Of a DNA stretch of 64,000 bases, positions 42,929 to 51,142 are shown one piece after another. Origin of the DNA: Streptomyces thermolilacinus SPC6 (lineage in GTDB: Bacteria > Actinomycetota > Actinomycetes > Streptomycetales > Streptomycetaceae); contig NZ_ASHX02000001.1 in the NCBI RefSeq assembly GCF_000478605.2, positions 6,277,001-6,341,000 of the forward strand. The letters are read 5' to 3'. The notes below the pieces were generated by a model. It ran no database searches. It was not told the origin of the DNA and saw only the letters and a program-made list of their open reading frames with translations. How positions within the stretch are numbered: the stretch's first letter is position 1; each line of letters opens with the position of its first letter. The translations under genes and the position numbers were made by a program.

Positions 42929-43084
42929 GGCACGGCGGGCACCCGTCGCCCGACCTCGCGGGCCACGCGCGGAATCTGCATTCCGGGAAGTGGAATGAAA
43001 TGGGTCAGGCGTGTTGCCGGATCTTCCGGGCATTCGGTGTAGTGCGAGCGCGGTCGAAGCCGCGCACTGGCCTGAGGAGTGACG

Positions 43085-44257
43085 GTGACACTGGCTGTCG
43101 GAGTGGAAGAGGAGTTCCATGTCCTCGAGGTGGAGACCGGGATGCTGGTGCCCCGGGCCGGAGACGTACTCCAGGGCCTGCCCAAGGGCCGCTACACCAC
43201 CGAGCTGCTGCAGTCGATCGTCGAGTCGAACAGCGACGTCCACACGACGATGGACGCTCTCTGGGCCGACCTGACCCGGTCCCGCGCCCGGCTCGGCGGC
43301 AGCGCCGCTGGCAACGGGCTCGCGGTCGTCGCGGCGGGCACCGTGCCGTTCACCGACCGGAGCGCCGGCCGGGTGACGCCGGACCGCCGCTACCGGCACA
43401 TGGTGTCGGAGTACCGGCAGATCGCCGACGAGCAGCTCATCTGCGGAACCCACGTCCACGTGGACGTACCCGACCGCGACACGGCGGTCCGGATGATGTG
43501 CATGATCTCGCCCTGGGCGCCCGTCCTGCTGGCGCTCTCCGCCAGCTCGCCCTTCTGGGCGGGCGCGGACACCGGCTACGCGAGCTGGCGCACCATGCTG
43601 TGGCAGCGCTGGCCCACCGCCGGACCGGCCGGGTGCTTCCCCGACTCCGCCGCGTACGACTCCGCCGTGAACGAGCTGATCGCGTCCGGTGTCGTCACCG
43701 ACCCGGGGATGATCTACTACGACCTCCGGCCGTCCGACCACCAGCCCACGCTGGAGCTGCGCGTCTGCGACTCATCGCCGAGCGCCGAGACCGTCGTGCT
43801 CATCGCGGCCGTCTTCCGCGCCCTGGTGATGCGTGCCACCGCCCGCATCGCCGCGGGCGGCTCCCCGCGCTGCGACGGACGGCACGAGTGGCTGCGCGCG
43901 GCGACCTGGCGAGCGGCCCGCTCCGGCCTGGAGGGCGACCTCATCGACCCGGTGTCCCGGCGCCCCGCCCCCGCGGCCCGCGTCGTGAGGACGATGCTGG
44001 CGCGGCTGCGCCCCGAGCTGGAGGCGTGCGGCGACTGGGAGACCGTACGGGAACTCACCGAGAAGGCCCTCGCCGAGGGCAGCGCCGCGCACCGGCTGCG
44101 CCGCATCGCCGCCCGCGAGGACCTGCTGGCCAGCGTGGACGAGCTGATCGCCCTGACGCGCGGCCCCGCCGGACGCGTCGGCGCGGCCCCCGCCGCCGCT
44201 GTGGAGGCGGGCGGGCAGAGCGTGCGCCGTGACCGGGTGGAGCCCATCGGGGGCTGA
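43085..44257 (+). CDS. YbdK-type carboxylate-amine ligase (glutamate-cysteine ligase family 2)
   Basis: A 390-residue ATP-dependent ligase. LAVGVEEEFHVLEVETGMLV is the GCS2 start, followed by TTELLQSIVESNSDVHTTMD, ICGTHVHVDVPDRDTAVRMM and LRPSDHQPTLELRVCDSSPS. YbdK-like enzymes form a gamma-glutamyl or similar amide from a carboxylate and an amine; mycothiol-producing actinomycetes do not make glutathione. GTG 43085 is favoured because GAGGAG ends five bases before it. The three ORFs downstream (small ORF, asparagine-synthase-like enzyme, S9 peptidase) run in the same direction, so a peptide or compatible-solute pathway is plausible. Confidence 0.82.
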   Translation: MTLAVGVEEEFHVLEVETGMLVPRAGDVLQGLPKGRYTTELLQSIVESNSDVHTTMDALWADLTRSRARLGGSAAGNGLAVVAAGTVPFTDRSAGRVTPDRRYRHMVSEYRQIADEQLICGTHVHVDVPDRDTAVRMMCMISPWAPVLLALSASSPFWAGADTGYASWRTMLWQRWPTAGPAGCFPDSAAYDSAVNELIASGVVTDPGMIYYDLRPSDHQPTLELRVCDSSPSAETVVLIAAVFRALVMRATARIAAGGSPRCDGRHEWLRAATWRAARSGLEGDLIDPVSRRPAPAARVVRTMLARLRPELEACGDWETVRELTEKALAEGSAAHRLRRIAAREDLLASVDELIALTRGPAGRVGAAPAAAVEAGGQSVRRDRVEPIGG

Positions 44258-44346
44258 CCCGCCGGCATCCCATCCGACGGCCCGCGCCGCCCTGCCCGGG
44301 ACCAGGGCCGTCCCCCACCGGACAGACATCACGAAGGAGGAACCCC

Positions 44347-44460
44347 ATGTGCGGCGACACCACACGCGCCCGCCATGCGGATGCCCCGGCCACCCGGCCG
44401 CGCGGCGACGAGGAAGAAGAGGCGCTCCGCGCGGGAGGTGACACGCGATGTGCGGTCTGA
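44347..44460 (+). CDS. 37-residue coupled ORF upstream of amidotransferase
   Basis: ATG 44347 follows a strong AAGGAGG. The product starts MCGDTTRARHADAPATRPRG, continues DEEEEALRAGGDTRC and ends at 44460, 13 bp inside the next gene, whose ATG is at 44448. The next gene also begins Met-Cys-Gly. The good ribosome site and overlap suggest translational coupling or a leader role. I know no family for the peptide. Confidence 0.55.
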   Translation: MCGDTTRARHADAPATRPRGDEEEEALRAGGDTRCAV

Positions 44461-46247
44461 GCGGCGAGATACGGTTCGACGGCGGACGCCCGGACACCGA
44501 CGCGGTCCGGCGCATGAACGACCGGCTGGCACCGCGCGGCCCCGACGGCGAGGGCCTGTGGAGCCGGGGCCCCGTCGCCCTGGGCCACCGGCGGCTGAAG
44601 ATCATCGACCTGTCCGAGCGGGGCGCCCAGCCCATGACCGACGGTGGCGGCACGGCCGACAGCGCCACCGTGACCGGCGTATTCAACGGCTGCCTCTACA
44701 ACTACCGGGAGCTGCGGCAGGAGCTGCGACGCCTCGGTCACCGCTTCGTGTCCACCTCGGACACGGAGGTGCTGATCAAGGCGTACCTCCAGTGGGGCAC
44801 CGCGTGCGTCGACCGTTTCTACGGGATGTTCGCGTTCGCGCTCAACGACCACCGCACCGGGCAGCTGGTCCTCGGCCGTGACCGCCTCGGCATCAAGCCC
44901 CTCTACCTGGCCGCCGCCCCCGGCCGGCTCCGGTTCGCCTCATCGCTGCCCGCGCTCCTCGCGGCCGGCGACGTGGACACCTCCATCGACCCGGTCGCCC
45001 TCCACCAGTACCTGACGTGGCACGCGACCGTCGCCGCGCCCCGCACCATCCTGCGCGGCGTCACCAAGCTGCCCCCGGCGACCGTCCGCGTCATCGAGCC
45101 GGACGGCACCCACCGCGACCACCGCTACTGGCAGCCCTCGTACACCCGGCGCCCCGAGCACCACGGCATGAGCCCCGACGAGTGGCGGGACGCCGTGCTG
45201 GAGGCGCTGCGCGTCGCCGTCCGGCGCCGCATGGTCGCCGACGTGCCCGTGGGCGTGCTCCTCTCCGGCGGCCTCGACTCCAGCCTGATCGTCGCGCTCC
45301 TCGCCGAGGAGGGGCAGCGGGACCTGGCCACGTTCAGCGTCGGCTTCGAGTCGGGCGGCGGCGAGGAGGGCGACGAGTTCCGCTACTCCCGGCTCATGGC
45401 CGAGCAGTTCGCCACCGACCACCACGAACTGATGGTGCCGTCCACGGAGGTGTCCGACGCGCTGGACTCGGCCGTCGCGGCGATGGCCGAGCCCATGGTC
45501 AGTCATGACGTGATCGCCTTCCACCTGCTGTCGCAGAAGGTCGCCGAGCACGTCAAGGTGGTGCAGAGCGGGCAGGGCGCCGACGAGGTCTTCGCCGGAT
45601 ACCACTGGTACCCGAAGCTCGCGGTGCCCGACCGGGAGCGCGCCGCGGACGCGTACGCGGAGGCGTACTTCGACCGTACGCACGCCGACCTGGCCCGGAT
45701 CGTGCAGCCCCACATGCTGCCCGGCGAGGATGTGTCGGACCGGTTCGTGCGGGAGCACATGGCGGCGCCCGGCGCCGAGACCGCCCTCGACGCGGCCCTG
45801 CGCCTGGACACCCACGTCATGCTCGTGGACGACCCGGTCAAGCGCGTGGACAACATGACCATGGACTGGGGCCTGGAGGCCCGCGTGCCGTTCCTCGACC
45901 ACGAGCTGGTGGAGCTGGCCGCCGCGTGCCCGCCCGAGCTGAAGCTCGCCCACGGCGGCAAGGGCGTCCTCAAGGAAGCCGGGCGGAAGCTGCTGCCCGC
46001 CGAGGTCGTGGACCGGCCCAAGGGGTACTTCCCCGTCCCCGCGATCAAGCACATGGCGGGTCCCGTCCTGGACCGGGTGCGCGACGCGCTCGACGCCCCC
46101 GAGGCGAAGGCGCGCGGCATCTTCCGGGAGGAGTACGTGGCGCGGCTCCTCGCGGCACCCGACGAGCACCGTACGAGGCGAGGGGCGAACGGCCTGTGGC
46201 AGGTAGCGTTGCTGGAGCTATGGCTGCAGAAGCACGGCATTCGCTGA
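44448..46247 (+). CDS. N-acetylglutaminylglutamine-amidotransferase-like, asparagine-synthase family
   Basis: A 599-residue glutamine-dependent amidotransferase. Cys2 (MCGLSGEIRFDGG) is the Ntn glutaminase nucleophile. PRGPDGEGLWSRGPVALGHR and FNGCLYNYRELRQELRRLGH are glutaminase motifs. The synthetase domain has the PP-loop GVLLSGGLDSSLIVALLAEE and VVQSGQGADEVFAGYHWYPK. Length and segments such as HDVIAFHLLSQKVAEHVKVV fit the group making the osmolyte N-acetylglutaminylglutamine amide. The usual GNAT/ATP-grasp synthetase partner is absent; a YbdK-type ligase sits upstream. The start overlaps the 37-residue ORF, and the stop region overlaps the next gene by 28 bp. Confidence 0.87.
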   Translation: MCGLSGEIRFDGGRPDTDAVRRMNDRLAPRGPDGEGLWSRGPVALGHRRLKIIDLSERGAQPMTDGGGTADSATVTGVFNGCLYNYRELRQELRRLGHRFVSTSDTEVLIKAYLQWGTACVDRFYGMFAFALNDHRTGQLVLGRDRLGIKPLYLAAAPGRLRFASSLPALLAAGDVDTSIDPVALHQYLTWHATVAAPRTILRGVTKLPPATVRVIEPDGTHRDHRYWQPSYTRRPEHHGMSPDEWRDAVLEALRVAVRRRMVADVPVGVLLSGGLDSSLIVALLAEEGQRDLATFSVGFESGGGEEGDEFRYSRLMAEQFATDHHELMVPSTEVSDALDSAVAAMAEPMVSHDVIAFHLLSQKVAEHVKVVQSGQGADEVFAGYHWYPKLAVPDRERAADAYAEAYFDRTHADLARIVQPHMLPGEDVSDRFVREHMAAPGAETALDAALRLDTHVMLVDDPVKRVDNMTMDWGLEARVPFLDHELVELAAACPPELKLAHGGKGVLKEAGRKLLPAEVVDRPKGYFPVPAIKHMAGPVLDRVRDALDAPEAKARGIFREEYVARLLAAPDEHRTRRGANGLWQVALLELWLQKHGIR

Positions 46248-48889
46248 CGGCCCCGGACACGGCGGGGCCCGCGGCCACGGACCCTGGGACGACGGGGCCG
46301 TCGGCGCCGGGGCGATCGGCCACGGGACCCGGGTCGGCGGGGCCGCGCCCGGCCGATGCGCCCGGGACCGGTTCTCCCGGGACCGGTTTCCGGCGGGACG
46401 GTCAGGAGGCGTCGCCGGTCGCGGCGCCCTCGGCCGTCCCCCTGGCCCCGGCCGAGGGCGCCCGCGACGAGCCCGTCCGGCTCACGGCGCACGGCTGCTG
46501 GTATCCCTCGGTGGACCCCTACGGGGCGCGGGTGGCGTTCATCTGCGACCGCGGCGGTGTGCCGCAGCTGTGGACGGGGCCGGTGGACGGCGGCGAGGCG
46601 CACCTGCTCGACGCGGGCCCCGACCCCGTGTCGGAGGTGGCGTGGTCGCCGGACGGCCGGTGGATCGCGTACACGACCCGGCCGGGCGGCGGCGAGCACT
46701 CGCGGGTGCTGTGCGTACGGCCCGACGGCACCGGCCGTCGCGTCCTCGCGGGCGCCGAACCGGGCACCTCCGCCTACCTGGGCTGCTGGCTCCACGACGG
46801 GTCCGCCGTCGCGGTCACCGTCGCCGCACCCGCCACGGCCGGTCCGGCTCCCGCGGCCCCGGGCCTGGTCCTGCCGGGGGAGGCCGCCGAACCGGGGGAG
46901 CCGGGCGAGCCGTACACGGCCGGGATGCCTCCCGGCTGGAGCGAACGCGACGGCCGTGCCGTACTGCTGGGCGGCGCCCACCGGGGCGACCTGGACCCGG
47001 CGGTGCGGACCTTCGGGGAAGGAGCGGCCGGGGGCACAGGGACTGCTGGGGGAGCCGGGGCTGCCGGTGCGGATGGCGCCTCGGGCAATGCTCCCGGTGC
47101 GGCCGGTACCGCTGGGGCGGCCGCGCCCGCCGGGGCGTTCGGGGCCACCTGGGCCTTCGGGACCCCTGGTGCCTCCGGTGCCTTCGCCGACCGGCACACG
47201 GGGCCTTCCGTCCCGTTGCCGGACGCGTCGACGGTACGGGCGGGCAGCGGGCTCGCCGCGTACCTGATCGACCCTGACACGGTGGCCGCGCCCGTGCTGG
47301 TCGCCGTCGAGCAGACGGCCGCCACGCTCCGGGTCTGCGACGTCAGCCGCGACGGGCGGCTCGCCCTCCTGCGGCGCGGGCCCCGCAACCGCCGGGAGGC
47401 CGTCGTGGTACGGCTGGCCGACCTCGCGGCGGTCGCCGCCGTACCGGTCGCCGACGGCGACCCGTGGATCGGCGCCTTCTCGCCGGACGGGCGCCGCCTG
47501 TGGCTCCGCAGCGACGCCGAGCGGGAGTTCGCCGCCCTGCTGGGCGCGGACCTGGCGCCCGACGGGACGATCACCCGCCTGTCGGTCGCCGTCGAGCGGG
47601 ACGGGGTGGACCTGGAGCTCCTGGCGGTCGGCCACGAGGGGCGGGGCGCGTTCCTGGCGTGGAACGACGGCGGGGTGAGCGAGCTGGAGTTCCGCCCCCT
47701 CCCGGCCGGGTCGGCCCCGGACGCCCCCGGCGCGCGGGACGCACCCGGGGACGCGTACGCCCAGGAGACGCCCGACGCCCCGGACGTACGCGAGGTGGCC
47801 GACGCCCCGGACGTACGAGACGTGCCCGACGATCCCGCCTCCACGACGGCCGGCGTCGAGACCGCCGCGCCCGTCGTGGAGGCGGGCCGGGACGTGCCGC
47901 TGCCGCACGAGGTAGCCACCAGGGTCGCGCCCGCCGGGCCGGGCGGGGCGGCGCTCGCCCTGAGCGGGTCGCAGCGGCGTCCCGGCATCTGGTGGCTGAC
48001 CGGCACCGGTACCCCGTACATGACGCCGTGGTCGTCGCGCGACGAGGACGCCGTACCGCCGGGCCGCCGCCCCACCCGGCCGGTCCTCCACCGGTTCACC
48101 GCCCGGGACGGCACGCCGCTCAGCGGCTGGTACTACCGCGCGCCCGGCCGGGGCCCCACCCGGCCGGCGCCCTGCGTCATCCACCTGCACGGCGGCCCCG
48201 AGGAGCAGGAGCGCCCCGTGCTGGAACCGCTGTACCACGAGCTGCTCGGCCGGGGCTTCGACGTGTTCGCACCCGACGTGCGGGGCTCGTCGGGGCACGG
48301 CAGGTCGTTCGTGGACGCCGACCTGGGCACGGGCCGGTTCGCCGCCATCCAGGACGTCGCCGACTGCGCCGCGCACGCCGTGTTCGCCGGACCGGCGGAC
48401 CCGTCGCGGCTGGCGGTGATGGGCCGCTCGTACGGCGGTTACCTCGTGATGGCGTCCCTCGTGTGGCACCCGGAGCTGTTCCGCACGGGCGTCGCCGTGT
48501 GCGGCATGTCGGACTTCCAGTCGTTCTTCGCCGGTACGGAGCCGTGGATCGCCGAGTCGGCCGCGCACAAGTACGGCCACCCGGAGCGGGACCGCGACCT
48601 GCTGCGGGCGCTTTCGCCGCTGCACCGGGTGGACGCCCTGCGCGTGCCGGTCCTGGCGGTGCACGGGGAGTACGACACGAACGTGCCGCCGGGCGAGTCC
48701 GAGCAGTTCGTACGGGCGGCCAGGGACCGGGGGATCGCCGCCGAGCTGCTGACCCTGCGCGACGAGGGCCACGACTTCCAACGGGCCGACAACAGGCGCC
48801 TGTTCCGCCGTACCGCGGCCGACTGGCTGGAGCGCCACCTCATGGGCGGGGGTGGCGGCCCGGCCCCCTTCACCCCCGGCGAGGACTGA
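46220..48889 (+). CDS. S9 family (prolyl-oligopeptidase-like) peptidase
   Basis: An 889-residue peptidase. After a low-complexity N-terminus comes a WD40-like beta-propeller (AHGCWYPSVDPYGARVAFIC; VSEVAWSPDGRWIAYTTRPG; DGDPWIGAFSPDGRRLWLRS). The C-terminal alpha/beta-hydrolase has HLHGGPEEQERPVLEPL, nucleophile Ser in MGRSYGGYLVMAS, Asp in HGEYDTNVPPGES and His in RDEGHDFQRADN. Two insertions disrupt the propeller: a Gly/Ala-rich stretch with collagen-like GxxG pattern (encoded about 47020-47180) and an Asp/Pro/Val repeat (about 47720-47850). No signal peptide is seen, so it is likely cytosolic. ATG 46220 lies inside the previous gene; coupled translation is likely. Confidence 0.85.
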   Translation: MAAEARHSLTAPDTAGPAATDPGTTGPSAPGRSATGPGSAGPRPADAPGTGSPGTGFRRDGQEASPVAAPSAVPLAPAEGARDEPVRLTAHGCWYPSVDPYGARVAFICDRGGVPQLWTGPVDGGEAHLLDAGPDPVSEVAWSPDGRWIAYTTRPGGGEHSRVLCVRPDGTGRRVLAGAEPGTSAYLGCWLHDGSAVAVTVAAPATAGPAPAAPGLVLPGEAAEPGEPGEPYTAGMPPGWSERDGRAVLLGGAHRGDLDPAVRTFGEGAAGGTGTAGGAGAAGADGASGNAPGAAGTAGAAAPAGAFGATWAFGTPGASGAFADRHTGPSVPLPDASTVRAGSGLAAYLIDPDTVAAPVLVAVEQTAATLRVCDVSRDGRLALLRRGPRNRREAVVVRLADLAAVAAVPVADGDPWIGAFSPDGRRLWLRSDAEREFAALLGADLAPDGTITRLSVAVERDGVDLELLAVGHEGRGAFLAWNDGGVSELEFRPLPAGSAPDAPGARDAPGDAYAQETPDAPDVREVADAPDVRDVPDDPASTTAGVETAAPVVEAGRDVPLPHEVATRVAPAGPGGAALALSGSQRRPGIWWLTGTGTPYMTPWSSRDEDAVPPGRRPTRPVLHRFTARDGTPLSGWYYRAPGRGPTRPAPCVIHLHGGPEEQERPVLEPLYHELLGRGFDVFAPDVRGSSGHGRSFVDADLGTGRFAAIQDVADCAAHAVFAGPADPSRLAVMGRSYGGYLVMASLVWHPELFRTGVAVCGMSDFQSFFAGTEPWIAESAAHKYGHPERDRDLLRALSPLHRVDALRVPVLAVHGEYDTNVPPGESEQFVRAARDRGIAAELLTLRDEGHDFQRADNRRLFRRTAADWLERHLMGGGGGPAPFTPGED

Positions 48890-48895
48890 GCCCCG

Positions 48896-48958
48896 GCGAG
48901 GCCGCCCCGCCCCCGCGAGGCCGCCCCGCCCCCGCGAGGACCCGCCCCCGCGAGGACC
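48896..48958. repeat. Tandem 19-bp repeat after the S9 peptidase gene
   Basis: Two identical units GCGAGGCCGCCCCGCCCCC (48896-48914, 48915-48933) are followed by a shortened 16-bp copy (48934-48949) and a partial fourth. The array fills most of the gap between convergent genes and may form structured RNA. No coding role. Confidence 0.8.
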
Positions 48959-49000
48959 GGCCCACGACAGGGGCGCCGTACTACTACGACTCCGACGCCC

Positions 49001-50173
49001 CTACGGCGCCTCCGTCCCCGCCCGGTCGAGGGCGGCGCCGGACCGAGTGAGGGCCACCACGCCGACCGCCACCGCTGCGGCGGCCGCGCTCACCCACGCG
49101 GCGTCCCGGTAGTCGCCCGTCACCCCGGTCGCGGCGCCCGCCAGCAACGGTCCCAGGAACGCACCGGTGTTCAGCGCCACCGTCGCGAACGACCCGCCCA
49201 GCGCGGGCGCCCCCGACGCGACGTACATGACCCGGTTGACCAGCGTCGTACCGATGCCGAACGACAACGCGCCCAGCACCACCGCCACCGCCACGAACAG
49301 CACCCCGGACCCCGTGCTCGTCACCGCCAGCAGCGCCCACCCGGCGGGCAGCACCCACAGCGCCGCGACCACGCCCCGCCCGAGCCGCCCGTCCGCGATC
49401 CGCCCGGCCATGGTCACCCCGGCGAACGCGCCCGCGCCGAACGCGGCGAGCAGCCCCGGCACCGCCCCCTCGGGCAGACCGGCGACGTCCGTGGCGAGGA
49501 CGGCCAGGTACGCGAACGTCGCGAACGTCGCCCCGTTGACGGCGGCAGCCAGCGCGAGCGCCACCCGCACCGGGCGCGCCCGCAGGGTCCGCACCTCCCG
49601 CCGAACCGAGATCGCCGGGCGGTCCGCCGCGTCGGCCGGGGCCGACCGGAACACGAACGCCAGCGCGGGCAGGCACAGCGCGGCGACCGCCCAGAAGGCC
49701 GCGCGCCACCCGGACCAGTGCCCGAGCCACGCGCCCGCGGGCACCCCGGCGACACACGCGAGGGTGACCCCGGACAGCAGGACGGCGGTCGCCCGCGCCC
49801 GCTTCTCCGGCACCACCAGGGCGGAGGCCACGCTCATCGCGACGGCGAGGAAGCCCGCGTTGACGACGGCCGCGACGACGCGGCTGGCGAACAGTACGGC
49901 GAAGTCCGTCGTGACCGCGCCGACGACGTGCACGACGACGAACGCGGCCAGGAAACCGGCCAGGGCGCGCCGCCGGGGCCAGCGGGCGGCGAGCGCGGCC
50001 ATCACCGGCGCGCCCGCCATCATGCCGACGGCGTACGCGGACGTGAGACTCGCCGCGGCGCCCACCGGGACGCTCAGATCGCGGGCGATGCCCGGCACGA
50101 GACCGGACAGCATGAACTCGGACGTTCCCTGCGCGAACACGGCAAGGCCGAGGACGTGGAGGAAGAGGGGCAT
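49001..50173 (-). CDS. MFS efflux transporter, Cmx/CmrA chloramphenicol-resistance type
   Basis: A 390-residue 12-helix transporter. The start MPLFLHVLGLAVFAQGTSEF matches the Cmx/CmrA/CmlR group, with MLSGLVPGIARDLSVPVGAA and SAYAVGMMAGAPVMAALAAR (motif A region). Later helices include GVLFVAVAVVLGALSFGIGT and GGSFATVALNTGAFLGPLLA. Family members export chloramphenicol or related compounds. ATG 50173 is chosen (GGAG nine bases upstream). The 5' region carries a putative leader peptide and hairpins, suggesting drug-responsive attenuation. Confidence 0.85.
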   Translation of the reverse strand: MPLFLHVLGLAVFAQGTSEFMLSGLVPGIARDLSVPVGAAASLTSAYAVGMMAGAPVMAALAARWPRRRALAGFLAAFVVVHVVGAVTTDFAVLFASRVVAAVVNAGFLAVAMSVASALVVPEKRARATAVLLSGVTLACVAGVPAGAWLGHWSGWRAAFWAVAALCLPALAFVFRSAPADAADRPAISVRREVRTLRARPVRVALALAAAVNGATFATFAYLAVLATDVAGLPEGAVPGLLAAFGAGAFAGVTMAGRIADGRLGRGVVAALWVLPAGWALLAVTSTGSGVLFVAVAVVLGALSFGIGTTLVNRVMYVASGAPALGGSFATVALNTGAFLGPLLAGAATGVTGDYRDAAWVSAAAAAVAVGVVALTRSGAALDRAGTEAP

Positions 50174-50313
50174 GGAGCCGACTCCGGTGACGAGGCGAAC
50201 GGGCGGAGGAATCCGCGCACCGGTCGGCAGGCCCATCACACCCGAGACGGGGGGAGGCCGAAAGGGACCGGACGCACGGCACGCGTATCCGGTCGCCGCA
50301 GAAGCGGGATCGG

Positions 50314-50337
50314 GCGGTCAGCCGGGAAGGCTGCCGC
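50314..50337 (-). promoter_or_regulatory. Hairpin immediately after the leader peptide stop
   Basis: On the transcript, GCGGCAGCC pairs with GGCTGACCGC (one bulged A) around TTCCC. It starts at the base after the leader stop codon and lies about 140 nt before the transporter start. It could be an attenuator or a ribosome-sensitive structure. Confidence 0.45.
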
Positions 50338-50400
50338 TCAGCACACGATCCGCCGCCGGACGACCGGCGGCTCGGCTCTGTCGGACTCGGGGCTCGTCAC
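50338..50400 (-). CDS. Putative 20-residue leader peptide of the efflux gene
   Basis: A GTG-initiated ORF of 20 codons reads MTSPESDRAEPPVVRRRIVC. It starts seven bases after TAACGT (-10), so the mRNA is probably leaderless. The last codons encode Arg-Arg-Arg, and an 8-bp perfect hairpin (GCCGCCGG/CCGGCGGC, 50352-50371) overlaps Pro-Pro-Val-Val-Arg-Arg codons. Another hairpin follows the stop. The Arg-x-Arg pattern recalls drug-dependent arrest peptides such as ErmDL. That this peptide controls the transporter is inference. Confidence 0.5.
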   Translation of the reverse strand: MTSPESDRAEPPVVRRRIVC

Positions 50401-50407
50401 GCCGGGC

Positions 50408-50437
50408 ACGTTACGCCCCACCGGGCCGCACCGGCAA
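50408..50437 (-). promoter_or_regulatory. Promoter of the leader peptide / efflux gene
   Basis: On the minus strand TTGCCG (-35, 50432-50437) and TAACGT (-10, 50408-50413) are 18 bp apart, a good match to the main vegetative consensus. The -10 ends seven bases before the GTG of the leader peptide. Confidence 0.55.
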
Positions 50438-50468
50438 CCTCGTTACGCACCCGCGCACGTCCAGCGCG

Positions 50469-50474
50469 TACCGT
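50469..50474 (+). promoter_or_regulatory. -10 for the leaderless Cys-rich protein gene
   Basis: TACCGT lies exactly seven bases before ATG 50482, so transcription should begin on the start codon. No ribosome-binding site is present. The same spacing is seen for several other genes of this window. Confidence 0.45.
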
Positions 50475-50481
50475 GGCCCGC

Positions 50482-51087
50482 ATGCCGGAACCGACCCGCC
50501 GTACCGAGCCCGCCGCGCCTCCGGCGGCCGCCGGACCTTCCACACCGGAGGCGGAGGTGTTCCTGTGTGGCACCTGCGGCGCGGTGTTGACCGGTCCGCT
50601 GCGGCGGCTGCCCCGGGTGCCCGATCCGCCGTACCACCCGTGGTGGGAGGCCGAGGAGATGGGCCCGTCGCCCGCGACCGTGCCGAGCGGCCGCTACGCC
50701 ATCGAGACGGAGCCGTACGGCCCGCCCCTGGTCGTGGCCGAAGCGCCCGGACCCGTCCACCCGCGCCATGGCACCCGCCATGACCGGGAGGGGCGGCCGC
50801 TCGTGTCGGCGGGCCCGCGCGGCACCATCGTCGTCAACCCGGACGACGTGCGGGGCCTGGAGCTGCGGCACGCCTCCCCGGCCTGCTGCGGGGCGACCCC
50901 GGACGGCGGGCTGAACCAGGTGTGCGGCTGCGGCACCCGCGTCGCGACCCTCTGCTCCGACTGCTGTCTGCCGTACGAGCTGCACCTCGCGCCCGACCGC
51001 GTCCGGGCCAGGCCGTACGGCAAGCCATACGACACGACGGCCGGGAGCACCGGGGGATGCGACGACGCCGGGGCCGCCCGTCCCTGA
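50482..51087 (+). CDS. Cysteine-rich hypothetical protein
   Basis: A 201-residue protein of unknown function. An N-terminal CxxC pair (VFLCGTCGAVLTGPLRRLP) and a later cluster (SPACCGATPDGGLNQVCGCG, then CSDCCLPYELHL) suggest a zinc-ribbon-like metal site. Between them is a Pro-rich segment (VPDPPYHPWWEAEEMGPSPA) and GTIVVNPDDVRGLELRH. ATG 50482 is preferred over GTG 50473 because of the -10 spacing. It diverges from the efflux leader. Confidence 0.65.
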   Translation: MPEPTRRTEPAAPPAAAGPSTPEAEVFLCGTCGAVLTGPLRRLPRVPDPPYHPWWEAEEMGPSPATVPSGRYAIETEPYGPPLVVAEAPGPVHPRHGTRHDREGRPLVSAGPRGTIVVNPDDVRGLELRHASPACCGATPDGGLNQVCGCGTRVATLCSDCCLPYELHLAPDRVRARPYGKPYDTTAGSTGGCDDAGAARP

Positions 51088-51142
51088 GCGGCCCCGGCGG
51101 CCTCCCTCGCCGCGTCCTCGACGGGCGGCGGGGGAGGGGTGG

